DNA from: an uncultured Collinsella sp.
GTDB taxonomy: Bacteria; Actinomycetota; Coriobacteriia; Coriobacteriales; Coriobacteriaceae
DNA: 5,549 bases
Reading direction: 5' to 3'
Assembly: GCA_902464645.1 (NCBI GenBank)
Contig: CABQKL010000115.1
Coordinates: 1-5,549, forward strand
In this document: in pieces, positions 1-3,521 of the stretch
Layout: each line of letters begins with the position of its first letter
How positions within the stretch are numbered: the stretch's first letter is position 1
The notes under the pieces: generated by a model
Told to the model about the DNA's origin: nothing
What the model saw: only the letters and a program-made list of their open reading frames with translations
The model's database searches: none
Program-made: the position numbers and the translations under genes

Positions 1-54
1 CTTTCGGACTAAAAACCAAACGCTCAACCGGTCTTAAAACCATTGAACATAAAC
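1..54. other. AT-rich flank left of the IS30 junction
   Basis: This short stretch is visibly richer in A and T than the DNA that follows. In the transposase reading frame it contains a TAA stop at 10-12. It does not resemble IS30 coding sequence, so the boundary near 55 is probably where the transposase was cut by a deletion or rearrangement. Too little is present to say what it belonged to. Confidence 0.5.
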
Positions 55-435
55 ATGGCCCGTGTTATCCCCGACAAGACCGCCGAGCGGAGCGTCGGGG
101 CGCGGCTGGCGATGTTCGCCCCGCTGCCGGCGGCCGCCAGGCTCAGCGTCACGCACGACAACGGCACCGGGTTCGCCCGCCACGCGCGGCTGCGCGACGA
201 ACCGGGCATGGCCACGTACTTCGCCGACCCCTATTCCAGCTGGCAGCGGGGCGGCAACGAGAACCGCAACGGCATGATCCGCCGTTACCTGCCCAAACGC
301 ACGATCATCGAACCGGGCATGGCGAGGGAGCTCCAGGAGATCGTCGACGAGACCGACAACCGGCCCATGCGAGCGCTCGGCTACCGCACACCCGCCGAGG
401 CGTTTGCCGACGAACTGCCAGACTTACAACTCTGA
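55..435 (+). pseudogene. IS30-family transposase, C-terminal remnant
   Basis: This is the C-terminal third of an IS30-type DDE transposase, the enzyme that cuts and joins the ends of its insertion sequence. Numbering from the in-frame TTG at 43, the second catalytic aspartate is D39 in the HDNGTGF motif and the catalytic glutamate is E73 in GGNENRNGMIRRYLP. The 33 residues between them match the DD(33)E spacing of IS30. The linking YFADPYSSWQRG block and the terminal NRPMRALGYRTPAEAF block are also family hallmarks. The family is usually well over 300 residues. Here the DNA-binding N terminus and the first catalytic aspartate are gone, and similarity starts at about ARVIPDK. An in-frame stop at 10-12 excludes extension to the left. 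The residue after DNGT is Gly where the family normally has Glu. The remaining frame has no internal stop, so the loss looks fairly recent. The product should be inactive. Confidence 0.88.
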
Positions 436-440
436 CGAAG

Positions 441-462
441 GCGTTGCGCTTACAAATAGACA
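441..462 (+). repeat. Probable right terminal inverted repeat of the IS30 remnant
   Basis: Five bases after the transposase stop comes GCGTTGCGCTTACAAATAGA. It has the same shape (GTTGCG, then an A-rich core) as the right ends of IS30-type elements, which also begin just after the transposase stop. No left end exists in the window to pair it with, so this is a placement and likeness argument only. Confidence 0.35.
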
Positions 463-521
463 ACGGGGTTGGGCGTCATTCGCTGGTAGTGCACCAAAAA
501 GCGCTGTCTGCATGAAGCCTT

Positions 522-1889
522 CTACAGCAGTCCCGCCATGTAGATCGGCAGTTTGACCACGTCATTTTCCACAACCAGCGGTTTCGGATGCAGCACGTAT
601 CTGGTGCCGACCTTCTTATCGAATTTTGCCTTGAATTTGTCTAACGAGACCGTGCGGTAGCGTTTCGATGACTTGACCTCGATGGGGCTGACCCTGTACT
701 TCATTGCCGCGTTCTCGTACGGTTCGACGATGAGGAAGTCGATCTCCATGCGGTTCGACGGGTCGTCGCGATCGCTGCGCGAATAGAAGAACAGCCGGTG
801 CCCGTTGACCCGGAGAAGCTGTGCAACGACGTTCTCCGCGAGCATGCCCTCGTTGATCTCGATGCGTTCTAGGAGGATGTCCCGGTACAGGTTGCTTCCG
901 GTCTGTTCCGAGTCGGCCAGGGCGAGCGTAGTGAGAAGCCCTGTATCGGCGGCGTAGCATTTGACCGTCGAATGGTCCTCGCTAATGCTCAAGCCCACGC
1001 TCGGATCGGTGGAATTGAAACAGTCGTTGGTAATGAACGCATCGGAAAGCCAGAAGAAGGCGTCCTCGTAATCGCGGGTTTTCGCTTTCTCTCCCAGCGA
1101 TGTGATGTTGAACTTCTTCTCCTTCTTGGAAAGCTGACCCACCAGGTTGTCGAAGATGCGCGTGATGCGTATCCGGTCGCTGCCGCCATGCTTGGAGATG
1201 TCCTGCCTGTACAGTCGGAGGATGTTCCGTTTGACGTTGTCGACTTTGCTGAAATCATGGGTCTCGACGTACTTCGACACAGCCTGGGGCATGCCTCCGA
1301 CCAGCATGTATTCACGGAATAGCCGCATGGCTTTCCTGTGCAGCGAATCGGGGAGCGGCCTGCGCTTCTTGAACGAGTCCGCGATGAGCGCGGACAGTGG
1401 CTTTTCTCCCAAAGCCCAGAGGAATTCATCGAAATCCATGGGATTCAGGCGGATCGACTCCTCCTCTGATGGAATGAGGATGTCCTTGACGTTCTTGCGG
1501 ATGGAGACGAGCGAGCCTGTCTCGATGTAGTCGTAACGTCCGTCAGCCACCAGCTGCTTGATGGCCTCGCGGGCCTTCGGGTACAGCTGCACCTCGTCGA
1601 AAATGATGAGGCTATCCCTCCTGTGCAGTTCCACTCCGTAGAAGGATGACAGGTACATGAAGAACGCGTCGAGGTCGTTGCGCAGGTCGACGAAGTAGCC
1701 CAGCACGTCATCGGGGGCTTTCGAGAAGTCGACGAGCATATACGACGCATAGTTCCGTCGTCCGAATTCCTCCGCGATGGTGCTTTTCCCGACGCGCCAT
1801 GCGCCCTCGATGAGCAGGGCTGTGCTTCCTTGGGAAGAATCCTTCCAGGAAGCCAGTTTTTCGTACGCTTTTCGTTCGAAAGTTTCCAT
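522..1889 (-). CDS. AAA+ ATPase with C-terminal DUF4143 domain (COG1373 type)
   Basis: This is a 455-residue predicted cytoplasmic ATPase of the AAA_14/DUF4143 architecture, full length for the family. Walker A is GAWRVGKST (29-37, K35 binding phosphate). Walker B is LIIFDEVQ (94-101, D98 and E99). A sensor-like YIETGS lies at 121-126. The REYMLVGGMPQAV block (192-204) is typical of the family. The C-terminal half carries a restriction-endonuclease-like core: E352 in MLAENVV, D384 in MEIDFLI, and E404-x-K406 in PIEVKSSK, which matches a PD-(D/E)XK arrangement. The family is widespread in variable genome regions; its role is not firmly known, and DNA-linked or defence-like functions are only conjecture. 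The ATG at 1889 is the first start in frame after the upstream repeats. Its Shine-Dalgarno is weak (GGTGAG, 2 nt before ATG). The gene is transcribed away from the promoter at 1996-2024 and lies beside a broken IS30 copy, which suggests an acquired island. The Walker A variant with Trp-Arg-Val is slightly unusual. Confidence 0.92.
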   Translation of the reverse strand: METFERKAYEKLASWKDSSQGSTALLIEGAWRVGKSTIAEEFGRRNYASYMLVDFSKAPDDVLGYFVDLRNDLDAFFMYLSSFYGVELHRRDSLIIFDEVQLYPKAREAIKQLVADGRYDYIETGSLVSIRKNVKDILIPSEEESIRLNPMDFDEFLWALGEKPLSALIADSFKKRRPLPDSLHRKAMRLFREYMLVGGMPQAVSKYVETHDFSKVDNVKRNILRLYRQDISKHGGSDRIRITRIFDNLVGQLSKKEKKFNITSLGEKAKTRDYEDAFFWLSDAFITNDCFNSTDPSVGLSISEDHSTVKCYAADTGLLTTLALADSEQTGSNLYRDILLERIEINEGMLAENVVAQLLRVNGHRLFFYSRSDRDDPSNRMEIDFLIVEPYENAAMKYRVSPIEVKSSKRYRTVSLDKFKAKFDKKVGTRYVLHPKPLVVENDVVKLPIYMAGLL

Positions 1890-1905
1890 GTCTCACCGCC
1901 GTAGA

Positions 1906-1954
1906 TACACCAAATCAAGGATAACTAAGGTGTTGTATGTACACCAAATCAAGG
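1906..1954 (-). promoter_or_regulatory. Two 15-bp direct repeats upstream of the ATPase gene: likely operator/promoter region
   Basis: TACACCAAATCAAGG occurs perfectly at 1906-1920 and again at 1940-1954, 34 bp apart, about three helical turns. Read on the gene strand each repeat is CCTTGATTTGGTGTA. The distal copy supplies a -35-like TTGATT, with a weak -10-like TTAGTT about 18 nt later between the two copies. The repeats also frame GGTGT-N7-ACACC (1929-1945). The proximal copy ends 16 bp before the start codon, so a bound protein could block transcription or early translation. The regulator is unknown; autoregulation is inference. Confidence 0.5.
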
Positions 1955-1995
1955 GTAATGTAATGGTGGGTTGCTGATCGGCTTGAATTAGATTT

Positions 1996-2024
1996 CTGAC
2001 AGGTGGTCTTATATATGGTAGATT
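1996..2024 (+). promoter_or_regulatory. Predicted sigma-70-type promoter reading rightward
   Basis: CTGACA at 1996-2001 matches the TTGACA -35 consensus at five of six positions. After exactly 17 bases comes TAGATT at 2019-2024 (four of six against TATAAT), preceded by TGG at 2016-2018, which makes an extended -10. Transcription would begin near 2031. No intact ORF lies downstream; the next elements are a hairpin at 2079-2118 and a terminator at 2371-2400. It is divergent to the ATPase gene. Confidence 0.5.
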
Positions 2025-2078
2025 CTGGCGTTCGTCCGGACGTATTTCGCTTATATGTGGCAGCTCGTTTTTGTGACA

Positions 2079-2123
2079 GACCGGTTAGGGGGTAATTGTG
2101 TACCCTCTAACTGCGGTCTTTCT
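2079..2123 (+). terminator. Long hairpin, possible terminator of a short RNA
   Basis: GACCGGTTAGGGGGTA (2079-2094) pairs with TACCCTCTAAC (2101-2111) and, after a 2-nt bulge, CGGTC (2114-2118). That gives 16 pairs with one G-T wobble around a six-base loop, ATTGTG. On the plus strand TTTCT follows (2119-2123), a modest T-run. The distance from the predicted start near 2031 would make a transcript of about 90 nt. A protein-binding palindrome is the alternative. Confidence 0.42.
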
Positions 2124-2305
2124 GGAATGAACTGCCATACATAGGCGAGATGCCTCCGGTCAGCCTTCCGAATCTGCCATCTATAAGCCAGTTTGTGGAA
2201 TCGCTTTATGGCTATGCACCCCTGCGATGCGATTGAATATCCGCGGCAAGGCAGGACGAAGAAGACCGGTAAGACGCCGAGTTCAAGTTCAACATCTCGA
2301 AGTAA
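2111..2305 (+). pseudogene. Possible decayed reading frame, unknown product
   Basis: One frame is protein-like over 65 codons but broken by TGA at 2234-2236 and TAA at 2270-2272, ending at TAA 2303-2305. The segments read roughly LRSFWNELPYIGEMPPVSL through SQFVESLYGYAPLRCD, then SAARQDEEDR, then DAEFKFNISK. No start or ribosome binding site fits, a stop at 2108-2110 closes it on the left, and no family is recognised. Two point-mutation stops without a shift of frame fit slow decay, but chance is a serious alternative. Confidence 0.2.
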
Positions 2306-2315
2306 GTGTTTCTCT

Positions 2316-2361
2316 GGCTCCCCTCTTTGAGGGGAGCTGTCGCTACAAGCGACTGAGGAGC
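2316..2361 (+). repeat. Double-hairpin intergenic repeat element
   Basis: GCTCCCCTC (2317-2325) pairs perfectly with GAGGGGAGC (2329-2337) around TTT. Directly after it, GTCGCT (2339-2344) pairs with AGCGAC (2348-2353) around ACA. Then TGAGGAGC (2354-2361) nearly repeats the right arm of the first hairpin and could compete for its left arm. From memory this CTCCC...GGGAGCTGTC...GACTGAGG layout recurs between genes in bifidobacteria and gut Firmicutes. Its function is unknown, and only one copy is visible here. Confidence 0.55.
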
Positions 2362-2370
2362 GGCACGGAT

Positions 2371-2403
2371 AAGGCCTGAGAAGTCGTCTTCTCGGGCCTT
2401 TGT
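2371..2403 (+). terminator. Rho-independent terminator, probably bidirectional
   Basis: AAGGCCTGAGAAG (2371-2383) pairs with CTTCTCGGGCCTT (2388-2400), a 13-bp stem with one G-T wobble and a TCGT tetraloop. The stem runs straight into T2401 on the plus strand, giving TTT. On the minus strand the stem ends in TT followed by ATCC, so either direction is possible. It could end plus-strand transcripts from the 1996-2024 promoter and leftward transcripts from yccF, whose coding region (with tail) stops about 55 bases away. Confidence 0.65.
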
Positions 2404-2456
2404 CATGACATTGTTCTGCAAGGACTGGCTGCTGCAGCAGCATAATGTGTGTTTTA

Positions 2457-2552
2457 TTATTCGGCCTTGGCGGCTTGCTGGTCAATCCAATTGTTGACGT
2501 CGGTGACCGCCTCGTCAAGGGTTGCTTTGGCGGCTTTGTAGTATTTGGAATC
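2457..2552 (-). pseudogene. Orphan coding tail, probably the out-of-frame C terminus of yccF
   Basis: Immediately past the yccF stop, a different frame reads 31 codons starting DSKYYKAAKATL, continuing EAVTDVNNWIDQQ and ending AAKAE before TAA at 2457-2459. It is Ala/Lys/Asp-rich and should be helical. It has no start codon of its own at the junction; upstream this frame runs through the yccF coding region without family likeness. A one-base shift at 2552-2555 would join it to YccF and give about 151 residues, close to the 148 of the E. coli protein, which also ends in a charged Ala-rich tail. It could also be the end of an unrelated lost gene. Confidence 0.4.
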
Positions 2553-2917
2553 TACAGGTTGACGATTTCCGCTCCGAATGGCCAGAGCGCGAGCTTGGCC
2601 ATCTTGAACGATTGCAATCCGAACGGAATACCGATAATGGTGATGCAGTTGAGTACGCCGGCTCCCAGATAGCCGAACGCCATCCACCAGCCGACCAGCA
2701 CCACCCACAGGATGTTGGCCAAGGCAGAGCCGACTCCGCCGCCGTATTGCACGGTTTTGCCAAACGGCGTCAGGGTGAGTCCCGCCATCTTGAACGCTTG
2801 AAGACCGAACGGGATGCCGATGATGGAGATGCACAGAATCAGTCCCACCAATGCCCATCCGATTGCGATGGCCAACCCACCAAGAATGATCCACAGGATA
2901 TTGCCGAGAACTCGCAT
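2552..2917 (-). CDS. yccF: YccF-family (DUF307) inner membrane protein
   Basis: This is a 121-residue integral membrane protein with two copies of the YccF domain in tandem. Each copy starts NILW (68-71 in the second copy, 6-9 in the first) and runs through a hydrophobic span into the signature IIGIPFGLQxFKMAxLxLxPFG. The first copy covers about 6-56 and the second about 68-119, giving three or four membrane segments; Gly-Trp pairs (20-21, 76-77) are also typical. The biochemical role of the family is unknown. The ATG at 2917 has a good Shine-Dalgarno, AAAGGGGC at 2923-2930 (5 nt spacing). A weak promoter candidate lies upstream on the same strand (TTTACA at 3076-3081, a CATACG-like -10 near 3052-3057), implying a leader of over 100 nt. 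The protein stops right after WPFGAEIVNL, at the end of the second repeat, whereas E. coli YccF continues for roughly 20 residues; see the adjacent out-of-frame tail. Family assignment is firm; integrity of the C terminus is not. Confidence 0.9.
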   Translation of the reverse strand: MRVLGNILWIILGGLAIAIGWALVGLILCISIIGIPFGLQAFKMAGLTLTPFGKTVQYGGGVGSALANILWVVLVGWWMAFGYLGAGVLNCITIIGIPFGLQSFKMAKLALWPFGAEIVNL

Positions 2918-3180
2918 GATTTGCCCCTTTCCGATTCCGGTCGATGCCTCGCATGTCCGGCTTCACTTTTTTGCCAGACATCATGACGGAAACACGAGAC
3001 GCAACCCTTGGCTCGCCCCTGATTCATCCTCGGACCGCTACCCAGGCGGATCGTATGCGGTAGGCCCAATCCTTTTGTAAAGATTTTGTGTATTGTCGGG
3101 CATGCGTGGGTTTCACCGTCGATCTGAATGATGATAGGCTTCTCGATGTCTGCCGTACGAAGACCCATCAAGGAGATGCC

Positions 3181-3291
3181 ATGAACCTGTATCGCTACGC
3201 GATGTTCATCGCACGCACCTGCCGTGGGTCGTTCGTCGGCAATGTTCTGTTTGCCAATCCACAAATGGCCCTATTCTCGATGCTGGTGTAG
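3181..3291 (+). CDS. Small ORF (36 aa), possible leader peptide
   Basis: ATG at 3181 follows a textbook AAGGAG (3170-3175) at 5 nt spacing, the best Shine-Dalgarno in the window. The peptide begins MNLYRYAMFIARTCRG and ends in a hydrophobic LFSMLV before TAG at 3289-3291. It is mildly hydrophobic and basic and has no recognised domain. The stop codon's G is the first base of the left arm of the 3291-3459 inverted repeat, so a ribosome ending here would cover that arm. That placement makes a translational leader for the downstream exporter conceivable. Against it: the opposite strand is also open here, and ATCTCCTTG may simply be codons of a minus-strand frame. Confidence 0.33.
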   Translation: MNLYRYAMFIARTCRGSFVGNVLFANPQMALFSMLV

Positions 3292-3459
3292 CGGGGACAC
3301 GCCTTATGCCGGGATGTACCGATGGCCCATCCGCAGTCGACGTCGCATGAATCGCTCACCATAGCCATCAACTTACGCAAAGCCGCGAATCGTTTGCCGT
3401 ATATGAATGCGGAACGGATGGCGGCTTTTCCTTTACCCCGGACTCATCGGTGTCCCCGC
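3291..3459 (+). other. Inverted-repeat-bounded domain upstream of the transporter, candidate structured leader RNA
   Basis: GCGGGGACAC (3291-3300) and GTGTCCCCGC (3450-3459) are perfect reverse complements, 149 bases apart. Between them GATGGC (3321-3326) can pair with GCCATC (3364-3369), and a longer hairpin fills 3379-3428. As RNA this would be a closed multi-branch fold with a GC-rich outer helix, ending 62 bases before the transporter start. As DNA the arms could be two opposed binding sites for one regulator. It resembles no riboswitch class I can name. Confidence 0.4.
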
Positions 3460-3477
3460 ATCTTGACACAAGTATGA
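3322..3477 (+). CDS. Doubtful small ORF (51 aa)
   Basis: The frame from ATG 3322 to TGA 3475-3477 reads MAHPQSTSHESLTIAINLRK and goes on through AANRLPYMNAERMAAFP to end ILTQV. Codon choice is plausible, but there is no good Shine-Dalgarno, no recognised family, and the frame runs through both arms of the hairpin described at 3379-3430. It may be chance or a decayed N terminus of a regulator. Confidence 0.14.
   Translation: MAHPQSTSHESLTIAINLRKAANRLPYMNAERMAAFPLPRTHRCPRILTQV
3379..3430 (+). terminator. Terminator-like hairpin (possible attenuator) before the transporter
   Basis: AAAGCCGC (3379-3386) pairs with GCGGCTTT (3421-3428). Inside, CGTT-tg-CCG (3391-3399) pairs with CGGAACG (3410-3416), leaving a loop of about 10 nt. 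The right arm ends in TTTTCCTTT, like an intrinsic terminator. It lies about 90 nt upstream of the transporter start, so it could attenuate read-through rather than end a gene. The large internal loops make it weaker than the hairpin at 2371-2400. Confidence 0.33.
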
Positions 3478-3508
3478 GGCCGGATCGCCCACACATGCCG
3501 TTACCAAC

Positions 3509-3515
3509 AGAAGGA
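3509..3515 (+). promoter_or_regulatory. Ribosome binding site fixing the GTG start of the transporter
   Basis: AGAAGGA lies 6 nt before GTG 3522. The in-frame alternatives ATG 3495 and ATG 3474 have no comparable site. An out-of-frame ATG-CTG-TGA at 3517-3525 overlaps the true start, but its ATG is only one base from the Shine-Dalgarno and is unlikely to be used. Confidence 0.7.
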
Positions 3516-3521
3516 AATGCT

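Larger units (their letters stand above)
1890..2456. other. 567-base stretch without an intact gene, rich in signals
   Basis: This interval is more AT-rich than its surroundings and has no convincing intact ORF on either strand. It holds the ATPase upstream repeats, a plus-strand promoter at 1996-2024, a long hairpin at 2079-2118, a possibly decayed reading frame at 2111-2305, a double-hairpin repeat at 2316-2361, a terminator hairpin at 2371-2400, and a perfect 14-bp palindrome (GCTGCTGCAGCAGC) at 2428-2441. Each is listed separately where it can be argued. Confidence 0.6.
2918..3521. other. 604-base divergent intergenic and leader region
   Basis: This lies between yccF (leftward) and the transporter (rightward). 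It contains the yccF ribosome binding site and weak promoter, a 36-codon plus-strand ORF with a strong Shine-Dalgarno, a 52-codon weak ORF, a perfect 10-bp inverted repeat 149 bases apart, a terminator-like hairpin, and the transporter ribosome binding site. No clear sigma-70 promoter for the transporter was found: TTGACA at 3463-3468 has no -10 at a usable distance. The minus strand is also open from 3264 leftward, with weak coding character and only a TTG start. Confidence 0.6.

Noticed and set aside
972..1530. Plus-strand open frames inside the ATPase gene
   Set aside because: They are antisense shadows of a gene with intact Walker A, Walker B and DUF4143 motifs.
1906..1954. CRISPR-like repeats
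   Set aside because: There are only two copies, 15 bp long with a 19-bp gap, and no cas gene nearby; operator repeats fit better.
2428..2441. Perfect 14-bp palindrome GCTGCTGCAGCAGC
   Set aside because: It has no loop and no T-run, and is made of short GCTGC/GCAGC units, so neither a terminator nor an operator can be argued.
2051..2518. 155-codon minus-strand open frame
   Set aside because: It runs through both hairpins, the repeat and the terminator, has low-quality composition and matches no family I recognise.
3463..3468. Perfect TTGACA as a -35 for the transporter
   Set aside because: At 16-18 bases downstream there is only GC-rich sequence (TCGCCCAC), so no -10 exists.
3495..3497. In-frame ATG as an earlier transporter start
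   Set aside because: It has no Shine-Dalgarno, whereas GTG 3522 has AGAAGGA at 6 nt; the extra residues add no motif.
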